Shown here piece by piece: positions 17,564 to 25,302 of a DNA stretch of 39,765 nt. The position numbers and the translations under genes are program-made. The stretch's first letter is position 1; each line of letters begins with the position of its first letter. The notes under the pieces were generated by a model that saw only the letters and a program-made list of their open reading frames with translations, ran no database searches and was not told the origin of the DNA. Origin of the DNA: Pirellulales bacterium (GTDB lineage Bacteria; Planctomycetota; Planctomycetia; Pirellulales; JACPPG01); the NCBI GenBank assembly GCA_036490175.1, contig DASXEJ010000246.1:1-39765 (forward strand). The letters run 5' to 3'.

Positions 17564-17784
17564 TACTGTTGTCCCAAAATTCGCGGCGAGGGCCAGGCGA
17601 TTGAAGCGAAGTATGTGTGCAAGCTCGCTCGGTCTGGAGCTATGTCGGCTTAGGTCGGTTTCGCGGGCGAACCTCTGTTCGCTCGAAGCAGACGCTTTCC
17701 TATTTGGGTAGCAGGGCTGACAGCGACAACGCTTCTCTCGGCAGAAATGCCAGGACTGCGATTTTCACCTCGCCAATTGAGCAT

Positions 17785-18996
17785 ATGAAGATTCTGCTCA
17801 ACACCACTACACTCACGATTGGTGGCGCATTGCAACTGGCCACGTCGCTCATACGGGAAGCCCTGCGCCGTCCGTCAGACATCGAATGGCACTTGGCGAT
17901 GTCGCGCCCCGTATACGATCAGGTGCGGCAGTTTCATCCGTCCCCCATACCGCGCGCTACGGTATTCGAGCAAAGTCCAGCAAGAAGCTCCGACGCCCGA
18001 AAACGATTGCGAGAGCTTGAGGCGACGATTCGTCCGGATTGCATTTTCACGCCCTATGGACCGACCTATGTGCAATTTGCGGCACCACATCTGATGGGTG
18101 CAGCCAACCCTTGGGTGGCGCATGCGGACATCCACGCCTACCAGGTAATGGGGTTTCCTTTCGAGTGGCTGCAAACGTTCGTACTCAGCATCTATCGCGG
18201 ATATTGGTTTCGCAAAGCGGAAATGTTGACTGTGGAAACCGAATACGTTCGGCAAGGTTATCACCTCCGCGTAGGCACGCCTCTCCCGCGCATCGCGGTG
18301 GTCCCGAATACCTGCGGTCAGCATTATCTCCAGCATCAAGGTCTGCGCCCCTACCCAAAACCCGGCAAGCGGATTCGCATCCTTTGCTTTGCGGCTCCCT
18401 ATAAGCATAAGCGCGTCGATATCGCCTCGCACGTCGCCGCCGAGTTGACGGCCCGTCGACCGGAACTCGACTTTGAATTCGTCACGACAATCGCTGAGGG
18501 GGACCCCATGGTCAGCCGGATGAAAGAATCCGCTAAAGCCCTCGGCGTCGGGTCGCGGATTAACAACCTGGGAGTAGTGCCTGTCGTCGCCGGTCCGAGT
18601 CTCTACGAGAGTTGCGACATATGTTTCATGCCGACGGTGCTGGAGTGCTTTAGCGCTACCTATCCTGAGGCTATGGCAATGGGGCTTCCCATCGTTACCA
18701 CCGATCTAGGATTTCTACGTGATGTGTGCCAAGATGCGGCGCTGTACTTCCCGCCCAACAATAGCCGAATCGCTGCGGAAAGAATTCTTGAGTTGCTCGG
18801 CTCAGAGTCACTATGGAACCGCCTGATCATGGCCGGCAAACGTGTCTTGAGAGGCTTGCCCACAGCATCGGAAAGATTTCGAATGTACGTGCAGTTGCTC
18901 AAGCAAATGCGCAAGACCCCTGAACAGGCGTCCCCGCTAACGCACCTTCCGCATCACAATCGTTCCAGTGATTCTCGAATGGATGCCGGGATTTGA
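17785..18996 (+). CDS. Group-4-like glycosyltransferase
   Basis: A 403-residue cytoplasmic or membrane-associated GT-B fold enzyme that would transfer a sugar from a nucleotide sugar to an acceptor, probably in surface polysaccharide synthesis. Start chosen at ATG 17785 (MKILLNTTTLTIGGALQLAT), which begins with the usual strand and glycine-rich loop; the frame is open further upstream without family similarity. The C-terminal half has the Rossmann strand RIRILCFAAPYKHKR and the EX7E-type motif LECFSATYPEAMAMGLPIVT that defines GT4-like donor sites. No partner polysaccharide genes are adjacent; it sits as cargo in the tRNA-flanked interval. Confidence 0.82.
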   Translation: MKILLNTTTLTIGGALQLATSLIREALRRPSDIEWHLAMSRPVYDQVRQFHPSPIPRATVFEQSPARSSDARKRLRELEATIRPDCIFTPYGPTYVQFAAPHLMGAANPWVAHADIHAYQVMGFPFEWLQTFVLSIYRGYWFRKAEMLTVETEYVRQGYHLRVGTPLPRIAVVPNTCGQHYLQHQGLRPYPKPGKRIRILCFAAPYKHKRVDIASHVAAELTARRPELDFEFVTTIAEGDPMVSRMKESAKALGVGSRINNLGVVPVVAGPSLYESCDICFMPTVLECFSATYPEAMAMGLPIVTTDLGFLRDVCQDAALYFPPNNSRIAAERILELLGSESLWNRLIMAGKRVLRGLPTASERFRMYVQLLKQMRKTPEQASPLTHLPHHNRSSDSRMDAGI

Positions 18997-19053
18997 ATTC
19001 CCCGCCAGCGCCGGTCTAAACGGCTGTCGCTTTAGGTTCACTTCACCGCCAGC

Positions 19054-19468
19054 TCAACTCTGGGCCTCAGCCGCCGCCTCGGCAAGGATTAACTCTGCGT
19101 CATTGAGCGCATTTCGATTCCGATACCCAGCAGGATTCATCGCATTCGTGTTCAATGTGGCATGTTTCAACACAGCCCTGATGTCCTTCCGCGACACGGT
19201 GAGAAACGTATTGATGACGTCCGCAACGGGGGGCTACCCCGATCGGGGCTACGAACGGCTCGCCTTTATACAAATCAGCCTTATGCTCCTCGAACAAATC
19301 GTACGCAGCCCCGAAATTCTCCCACGGGCCAAAGTACACGTGCTTGCCATTTATATTTTCGCATCAAGGTCCGATTGCATGCGCGAACACCAGGAATCCC
19401 TTAAAGGGCTTCGCTGGCTTAGCCCTCCTTGTCTTGGTAATCTTGGGACTCGCCCTGGCGGACCCCTT
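19054..19468 (-). pseudogene. Broken tyrosine recombinase (integrase), N-terminal region
   Basis: Reading the minus strand from 19468: KITKTRRAKPAKPFKGF..FAHAIGP, an in-frame TGA (19364-19366), then CENINGKHVYFGPWENFGAA and YDLFEEHKADLYKGEPF. This resembles the N-terminal AP2-like/arm-binding segment of planctomycete phage-type integrases (pattern KPxxDFPLxxHxxGQWxKKIxGKxHYFGPW), where a Trp codon falls at the stop. Near 19228-19240 the frame shifts and continues VADVINTFLTVSRKDIRAVL to a stop at 19054. No catalytic R-H-x-R...Y region remains; the glycosyltransferase ends 57 bp away. The gene is dead: nonsense, frameshift, truncation and no start codon in the first frame. Confidence 0.7.
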
Positions 19469-19570
19469 TTAGAATCAACAAGCGTTTAAATGAGGGTGTC
19501 AGAGCCGCGGGTGTCGGAAATGAAAACAAGCCTTGCTGAAACGGTCAAAACGCCGTGAAAGCAGGGCGTT

Positions 19571-19657
19571 GGATGGGTGGCCGAGTGGTCGAAGGCGGCA
19601 GTCTTGAAAACTGCTGGGTGCGCAAGTGCCCCGGGGGTTCGAATCCCTCCCCATCCG
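19571..19657 (+). tRNA. tRNA-Ser (UGA)
   Basis: An 87-base class II tRNA. Acceptor strands GGATGGG (19571-19577) and CCCATCC (19650-19656) pair fully, with discriminator G at 19657. Anticodon stem GCAGT/ACTGC encloses the loop CTTGAAA, giving anticodon UGA, which reads UCA. A long variable arm (GGGTGCGCAAGTGCCC) and the T loop TTCGAAT are typical of tRNA-Ser. CCA is not encoded. Its 5' half is duplicated at 16194, and an integrase relic lies 102 bp upstream, so it was probably used as an integration site. Confidence 0.97.
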
Positions 19658-20136
19658 CTTTGCGCGTCGCGACGGGTACGGCCCGTTGGCCCGATTTCCG
19701 AGCGGAATCGGGCAAAAAAGGGGTTCCGTAGTCCCTGGCATGCGGCCGGCCTTCTGGTTGACAGGGGGGATGGGATGATTACTTTCGGAGTAATGATTAG
19801 TTGCCTCCGCATCCTGTCGTATGGGTCGAATCCGTCCTTTTTTCGTGACAGGTTGTGATTCGCGGCAGGCGCGCTCGATTGACCAGTGTCGATCACGCGT
19901 GGGTGCCGGAAATCGCCAGCGTGCTTCGGTTGTTCGGGCAACCATTCTCGCGGCGTAAAAGACACCGTGGCTGGTGAGCGGCGGTTAATTCGCGTTTTGC
20001 TGATGCGTGTCGTCGGTTACAACGCGGGTGACCCTATTGTCGCGCCGGCGCTCATCGGGCGTAGAATGCGTGGCGTTCATCGTCAGCCAGGGTACTTCGT
20101 CTCGTCCGTAGTCCGTCACCGAGCAGAAGGGCTCAC
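19658..20136. other. Gap after tRNA-Ser
   Basis: About 480 bp with no convincing gene. A hairpin at 19689-19713 (GCCCGATTT / AATCGGGC arms) is followed by an A run, not a T run, on the plus strand, so it is not a normal terminator. A short frame at 19886-20146 gives a Cys/Arg-rich peptide without a ribosome site and overlaps the next gene. Confidence 0.4.
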
Positions 20137-20952
20137 ATGCGGTTAATCAAGCTTCCCGGCGTAGATGCCCCGCAAGGACGATGGATCGGTTTGTCCTTGC
20201 CGCGCCGCTTCGTCTGCGACCTTATGCGTCATGCTCAGGCGGTACCCAGCGTTCCGTCACAACGACGCATGCACTTGGGCGAGGTCATCGCCGCGCGTCG
20301 CGCTCGGCCCGATCGTATTAGTTGGTGTGCGATTTTCATCAAGGCGTATGCGATCGTATCGGCGGACCGTCCTGAGCTGCGGCGCACCTATATGCCGTAT
20401 TTGTGGCCACATCTGTACGAGCATCCGTTCAACGTCGCAAATTTCAGCTTGGAGCGGCAGTATCGTGGTGAAGAGGGAGTCTTTTTTGCCCAGGTGCGTC
20501 AGCCCGAGTTGCTGAGTCTTGTCGAGCTGGATGCACTCGTGCGGCAACATCAAGTGGCGCCGATCGAAGAAGTTCCCAGCTTTCGTCGCACACTGCTGTT
20601 GAGCCGGTTACCGATGCCGCTGCGCCGCCTGGTCTGGTGGCTGGGGCTGTTCAGCGACGGCGGCTACCGTGCGCACTTCTTCGGAACATTCGGGATTAGT
20701 GTCGTGGCATCGCTGGGCGCCGCGGGCTTGCACATTCTGTCGCCCCTTACCACCACGCTGAACTACGGTATTTTCGAGCCCGACGGCGCCATTGATGTGC
20801 GATTGACCTACGATCACCGCGTGCTGGACGGAGCACCCGTGGCTCGGGCGCTGGCCGCTTTGGAGCATGTGCTGCGGACAGAGATCCTGGAAGAGCTGCG
20901 ACGTTTGCCGGCCGTCACTGCCAAGTCCGATGAAGTTGCCGTCATCACGTAA
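20137..20952 (+). CDS. Stand-alone 2-oxoacid dehydrogenase-type acyltransferase catalytic domain
   Basis: A 271-residue protein with the fold of the E2 catalytic domain of 2-oxoacid dehydrogenases (CoA-dependent acyltransferase, CAT-like). The active-site motif H227-R-V-L-D231-G232 is in LTYDHRVLDGAPVARALAAL, preceded by the FGTFGISVVASLGAAG strand region. No lipoyl domain, peripheral-subunit-binding domain or linker is present, and no E1 or E3 gene is adjacent, so it is unlikely to be part of a classical dehydrogenase complex. A thioesterase gene follows, hinting at acyl-CoA or acyl-carrier chemistry; substrate unknown. ATG at 20137 with an AAGGG site upstream. Confidence 0.8.
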   Translation: MRLIKLPGVDAPQGRWIGLSLPRRFVCDLMRHAQAVPSVPSQRRMHLGEVIAARRARPDRISWCAIFIKAYAIVSADRPELRRTYMPYLWPHLYEHPFNVANFSLERQYRGEEGVFFAQVRQPELLSLVELDALVRQHQVAPIEEVPSFRRTLLLSRLPMPLRRLVWWLGLFSDGGYRAHFFGTFGISVVASLGAAGLHILSPLTTTLNYGIFEPDGAIDVRLTYDHRVLDGAPVARALAALEHVLRTEILEELRRLPAVTAKSDEVAVIT

Positions 20953-21153
20953 GCTCACGATTTCAGGGTGTTCACCATCGCGGCGCCGCAGGCAATGGCC
21001 GTATGGCGGTTGGACAACATCCTATTGCCGTCGCCAAGGCTATTGGCGGCAGGTCGTCCGCGTACCGATTTTGTTACGTTACCAACAATGTTAGATGGGC
21101 ATGTATTGATCGGTTAATCTTGCCTTCTACAACGACGTCCAAGAACACAGCCC

Positions 21154-21606
21154 ATGCACGAACCTTTTCGTTATTGTTTGCGTGTGCGGTACGGCGAGTG
21201 CGACGCCCAAAAGGTCGTGTTCAATGTTCACTACGGACACTACGTCGACCTGGCCGTCCTGGAGTTCATCCGTGCGCTGGGGTTTGCCAATATCCTCGTA
21301 AATGGGCCAATCGACTACCAATTGGTCAAGCAGACCTTGGAGTGGAAGGCTCCGGCGCGGTTCGATCAGGTGCTAGAGATTTCCGTCCGCGCAAAACACC
21401 TGGGCAACACGTCATTTACCTTGTCGGCCGAGTTTCGCATTGCCGGCGAGGAGGCCGTGATCGCGACCGCGGAGACAGTCTATGTCCTGGTCGATGCGGT
21501 TTGTCTCACAAAAACTCCCTTGCCGGCAGACTTTCGCGCGGCGCTGGCACGCGGTGGCGAAAAACTTTGGATCGATCACTCCGATAGCACTCCCCGCTCG
21601 TCGTAG
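21154..21606 (+). CDS. Acyl-CoA thioesterase, hot-dog fold (YbgC/4HBT-like)
   Basis: A 150-residue thioesterase of the 4-hydroxybenzoyl-CoA thioesterase/YbgC group, which cleaves acyl-CoA or acyl-ACP thioesters. The N-terminal motif VRYGECDAQKVVFNVHYGHY, with D17 in the catalytic position, precedes the long hot-dog helix (DLAVLEFIRALG); the beta strands include LEWKAPARFDQVLEISVRA. Length is normal for the family. It lies 201 bp after the acyltransferase gene in the same orientation; a small inverted repeat (21032-21048) lies between them, so they may or may not be co-transcribed. Confidence 0.9.
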   Translation: MHEPFRYCLRVRYGECDAQKVVFNVHYGHYVDLAVLEFIRALGFANILVNGPIDYQLVKQTLEWKAPARFDQVLEISVRAKHLGNTSFTLSAEFRIAGEEAVIATAETVYVLVDAVCLTKTPLPADFRAALARGGEKLWIDHSDSTPRSS

Positions 21607-21818
21607 TGGCAACCTGAAGCCGTGTTAGGGGCTTGGCCGGGCTTCCGATGGCTGAAGTGATCTGGCACAAGCTGGTCTCGTCTGATTTGCAAGGACCAGA
21701 GTATATTGCCGCACCGCTCTCTAGGCATGATCGCTCGAACCATTGCGCCGTGCATGACGTACGACGGCAAATCTCGGCAAAAACGGCAATAAACCGTCAC
21801 AAGGAGTTGACATCCGCC

Positions 21819-23477
21819 ATGGTCAGATACGCCCAGCTGCTCTCACTTTGCGCTGCCGTTTTGATCGCTAGCACTGCTGTCTGCGGCGGACAGGCAACGC
21901 CGTCGGCGCCGGCCCAAGGCCCGATTTGTCCGTCGCCTGGCGACCTGAGTCCCCGCTCGGGCGAGCATCCCTTGGCGCCGCTGATTCGCTGGGGCAAAGC
22001 CGGTGTGGCGGCGCTACAGCGCGTCGACGCTTACACATGTCGATTGGCCAAGCGCGAACGCGTGGGGGGCAAGCTCAGCAACTATCAATGGATGTCGGTA
22101 AAAGTGCGACAAAATCCTTTCAGCGTGTACGCCGCCTTTGCCAATAAGCAAGAGCGGCCCTGGCAAGAAGTCGTTTATGTCGAGCATCGCGACGGCGGCA
22201 AGATGTTCGTACACTCGGACGAATTTCGCTTGATGGGCACGGTTTCGCTTTTTCCCGACTCGGATCGCGCGATGCGCGACAATCGCTACCCGCTGACGGA
22301 AGTCGGCGTGTTGAACCTCATTCAGCGACTGGTCGAACACGCGGAGAACGATTCCAAGTTCGAGGACTGCGAGGTCAAGATCTTCAAAGATGCCAAGATC
22401 GAATCGCGACCGTGCCTCTACATTCGCGTGACTCACAAGGCGCGCCGCCCGGAATTCAGCTTTCACATGGCGCGAATTTTTATCGACAACGAGCTGAATG
22501 TGCCTGTGCGCTACGAGGCTTACACCTGGCCGGACGAGCCGAATGGCAAGCCGTTGTTGATGGAGGAGTACACGTACCTCGATTTCAAGCTTAATTCGCA
22601 ATTCACGGATCGTGACTTCGACATCCACAACCCCGACTACTTCTTCCCGCCCGATTTTGGCGAGCCCGACGTCGACTTTGCCGACGTGAAGCCTGTCGCG
22701 CAGCTGCCGGGCACCAGCGGCAAAGACGGATCGAAGTCAGGCGACAGCGCTCAGCCATTGGCCGGCGTATTGGCCTTGGCGAAGGAGACGATGGCGCGAG
22801 TTAACCAGGCACGTGATTACACCTGTTTATTGAGTCATCGAGAACAGTCCGGCGCGGAACCTGGTAAGTACGAGAACCTGCTGCTCAAAATTCGGCACGA
22901 TCCGCTCGCCGTGTATGCCTTCTTCCTGGGCCCCAAAACGCCCAAAGGGCAAGAGGCGATTTACAAAAGTGGACCCACGGGCCAAAACGTCGTCGTGCAT
23001 TCCGTACCGGGCCAGGGACGTCCCACTGTCACGCGACAGGTGGCCGCCGATAGCGCCGAGTTGACCACGTCGACCGGCGAACCGATGAATAACCTGGGGA
23101 TGAGATCACAACTGGCCCGCTGGATTGCCATGTACGAGGCCGAACTGCCGCATGGCGAGGCCACGGTGAAATACTATCCCGAGGTCGAAGTTGATCAGCA
23201 TTTGGCAACGTGTATCGAGGTAACGCATCCCACCGCGCGACCCCATTTTCGCTTTGAGCGGACGCGGTGGTATATCGATGACGAATTGAAACTGCCCGTA
23301 CGATTCGAGGCTTACGGTTGGCCTGCTTCGCCGGGCGGCAAGCCGCCACTCGTCGAGGAAGTGAATTTTCGCAACGTCGAGATCAATCGCGGTTACACAG
23401 ACGAGGATTTCGATCCGTCGAATCCTAACTACGCCTTTGGCCGCCAAGGTCCCATGGTGCGCACGACCTCGCGATAG
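21819..23477 (+). CDS. Exported protein with two DUF1571 domains
   Basis: Start at ATG 21819 (MVRYAQLLSLCAAVLIASTA), because a signal peptide begins there and an AAGGAG site lies at 21801-21806; the open frame reaches back to 21633 without support. 552 residues. Two copies of a DUF1571-like domain follow: the first (about residues 45-290) has YTCRLAKRERVGGK, VRQNPFSVYAAF and FIDNELNVPVRYEAYTWPDE; the second (about 310-540) repeats the pattern as YTCLLSHREQSG, IRHDPLAVYAFF and YIDDELKLPVRFEAYGWPAS. The domain resembles LolA-like periplasmic lipid-binding folds in outline. Most relatives I know carry one copy. Function unknown. Confidence 0.8.
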   Translation: MVRYAQLLSLCAAVLIASTAVCGGQATPSAPAQGPICPSPGDLSPRSGEHPLAPLIRWGKAGVAALQRVDAYTCRLAKRERVGGKLSNYQWMSVKVRQNPFSVYAAFANKQERPWQEVVYVEHRDGGKMFVHSDEFRLMGTVSLFPDSDRAMRDNRYPLTEVGVLNLIQRLVEHAENDSKFEDCEVKIFKDAKIESRPCLYIRVTHKARRPEFSFHMARIFIDNELNVPVRYEAYTWPDEPNGKPLLMEEYTYLDFKLNSQFTDRDFDIHNPDYFFPPDFGEPDVDFADVKPVAQLPGTSGKDGSKSGDSAQPLAGVLALAKETMARVNQARDYTCLLSHREQSGAEPGKYENLLLKIRHDPLAVYAFFLGPKTPKGQEAIYKSGPTGQNVVVHSVPGQGRPTVTRQVAADSAELTTSTGEPMNNLGMRSQLARWIAMYEAELPHGEATVKYYPEVEVDQHLATCIEVTHPTARPHFRFERTRWYIDDELKLPVRFEAYGWPASPGGKPPLVEEVNFRNVEINRGYTDEDFDPSNPNYAFGRQGPMVRTTSR

Positions 23478-23542
23478 CAATGTCTCGGTCGAAGCAAGAC
23501 CCGAGTCCACTGAAAGGTGATAGCAGTTCGAAGATTCGCGTT

Positions 23543-25297
23543 TCAGGGGCCGCCGACTACCGTGTATTCGGCCGTCGACGATGCGTGTTTGCCGACGACC
23601 ACGCGAATGTCATTCGCCTGATGGAGGGATAGGTCGATCCGCAGGACGATCTTGTGCACTCCACGGTCGAGATTGGCCACGGCCAGCTTGTCGGGCCCCA
23701 GTTGTCGATCATCCACCCACACGGTTACGCCCTGAGGATTGTCAAGTTTGACTTCGACCTCACCCGCCTGGCTCACGGCTACTTCACCGTACAGATACAA
23801 CACCTTGCCGCCGTCCGTTACTAGATCTGCAAGCGGCAACGCGCCTCCGACACAGCCATAGGCTGGCTGCCACTCGTTCGGCTCGGCACCGAGCACCTGG
23901 GCTGTGAATATCCTGTCGTCGGGGATTTGGTTAACGAGCTCGCTGGGAGTCTCCTTGAGGTAACGCCAGCGCTGAATCGTCGGCAGCGAACGGACCGCAT
24001 ACGGACCCGGCTTGCCTAACTCGCCGACAAACCTAACCAAATCCAGAAATTCGGCGTGCGTCAAAAAGCTCGATAAACCCTTGGGCATCAGCGAGCGCCC
24101 TTCCGCTTCTTCATCGATGTCGGCGATGGGAATGGTCACTCGCTTGCCGGTTGCATCTTTGATGATCACGCGATTGTCGTCGCGGTCGGCGACAATACCC
24201 TGGTACACCAGCCCGTCGGTCGTGACGAAATTCCGTGTGAGAAAGCTTTCTTTGATGCTTAAATCGGGGTGCAAAATCGAAGTAATCACGTAGTCGACTG
24301 GCGAGGTGGCGCCCACGGCACTCAGGTCGGGGCCCACGTCGCCGCCTGCCCCACTGATCGAATGGCATTTCAAGCAGCCAAGATCGCCGCGACGAAATAT
24401 GGCCTCTCCGCGTTGCGGATCTCCCTTGGCAAGTACTTCGGCCGAAAGTTTGATCAGTTCATCGGGTGTCGGCGGTGCGCGTTCCACATCGATGCCTGCC
24501 GCTTTGCTTAGAACTTCCACTAGTTGCGCATCGCTCCGACCGGCCAAATACATATGCCGCAAGGCGAGTTTTGCCGTGTCGACGGGCACGGCAGCATTGG
24601 TCAACGCGACAGCCAGCTGATCGGCCCCGCCCTGGCGCGCGAGGAACGTGTCGAGCAGCAGCCCAATATTTGCTGCGTTTGCCGCAGCGGCGGTGAGCAA
24701 CCCGGCTGCCTTGATGGCCGCTTGTGGCACATCGTGTGTTGCACAGGCAGCCACGCCATAGGCGCGCAGTCGCGGGTTGTCCGCAGCCAACAACTTATCA
24801 CCCGTCTCCCGTGCCACGTCCCCGCCAATTGCCAGCAGCGCATCGAGCGCCAAATGACGCGACTCATCGCTGCTGCTGGGGTCGAGCACGCGGCTCGCCA
24901 GCGGCGGCGCAAGCGCGGGCGCCTTCCAGGCAGCGGCCAAGCGGATCGCGACGCCGGCGATTGCCGGATCGCGGTCGTCCAGCAGGCTCAGTAGTGCACC
25001 GGCCTCGACAGTGGGTATGACCTTGCGCGTCTGTGCCGCCACGGCTAGACCGTCGAGCGCCTGACGGCGCATCTCGCCGCTGAAACCGTCGGGCTTCACG
25101 ACTTGCTGAAAGATGAAGCCAAGATCCCCTGCATTCCCGCGCTGGCAGATCAGGTTTACCACGCTCGCTACGCGCTCGGGAGGTAGCCTTCCGCTTTTCA
25201 GCAAGCGCACCATCGGCGCGGCATCCCCCTGAGCAAGAGCCGCGAGGGGAGGGAACGCGCAAATGGTCAATATAATCGCAAGGGGAATGGGCTTCAT
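23543..25297 (-). CDS. Exported HEAT-repeat cytochrome with PVC-type haem-binding domain
   Basis: 584 residues. Signal peptide MKPIPLAIILTICAFPPLAA, then HEAT-like helical repeats (about 30-280), then a c-type haem domain with C308-L-K-C311-H312 in RGDLGCLKCHSISGAGGDVG and a likely Met ligand in LMPKGLSSFLT. This is the Pirellula/Verrucomicrobium-type haem-binding domain (TIGR02603 group). Residues 440-584 form a beta-rich tail. It would carry electrons in the periplasm, most plausibly from its neighbour: its ATG is only 5 bp after the stop of the beta-propeller dehydrogenase gene, so translation is probably coupled. Confidence 0.88.
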   Translation of the reverse strand: MKPIPLAIILTICAFPPLAALAQGDAAPMVRLLKSGRLPPERVASVVNLICQRGNAGDLGFIFQQVVKPDGFSGEMRRQALDGLAVAAQTRKVIPTVEAGALLSLLDDRDPAIAGVAIRLAAAWKAPALAPPLASRVLDPSSSDESRHLALDALLAIGGDVARETGDKLLAADNPRLRAYGVAACATHDVPQAAIKAAGLLTAAAANAANIGLLLDTFLARQGGADQLAVALTNAAVPVDTAKLALRHMYLAGRSDAQLVEVLSKAAGIDVERAPPTPDELIKLSAEVLAKGDPQRGEAIFRRGDLGCLKCHSISGAGGDVGPDLSAVGATSPVDYVITSILHPDLSIKESFLTRNFVTTDGLVYQGIVADRDDNRVIIKDATGKRVTIPIADIDEEAEGRSLMPKGLSSFLTHAEFLDLVRFVGELGKPGPYAVRSLPTIQRWRYLKETPSELVNQIPDDRIFTAQVLGAEPNEWQPAYGCVGGALPLADLVTDGGKVLYLYGEVAVSQAGEVEVKLDNPQGVTVWVDDRQLGPDKLAVANLDRGVHKIVLRIDLSLHQANDIRVVVGKHASSTAEYTVVGGP

Positions 25298-25302
25298 AAT
25301 TG

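Larger units (their letters stand above)
16194..19657 (+). mobile_element. Probable relic of an integrative element at tRNA-Ser
   Basis: A 3.4-kb interval is bounded by a direct repeat of the tRNA-Ser 5' half (16194-16234 and 19571-19610). Just inside the right repeat lies a broken tyrosine-recombinase gene pointing inwards. Between them are one unknown gene, a possible small gene, a glycosyltransferase and poorly coding DNA. The geometry is what crossover within the 5' half would give: the displaced 5' half at the left, and an intact tRNA rebuilt at the right. No replication, mobilisation or toxin-antitoxin gene was seen. The element would be immobile without a helper integrase. Confidence 0.5.

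Noticed and set aside
18968-19489. Plus-strand frame of 173 codons
   Set aside because: It overlaps the integrase relic on the other strand, which has recognisable protein similarity; the plus translation has none.
19689-19713. Hairpin after tRNA-Ser as intrinsic terminator
   Set aside because: Followed by an A run rather than a T run on the plus strand, and the T run precedes it on the minus strand.
19486-19965. Minus-strand frames running across tRNA-Ser (peptides with FKTAAFDHSA)
   Set aside because: They are antisense translations of the tRNA-Ser gene, a common false gene call; the same peptide arises at 15834-16250 from the tRNA fragment.
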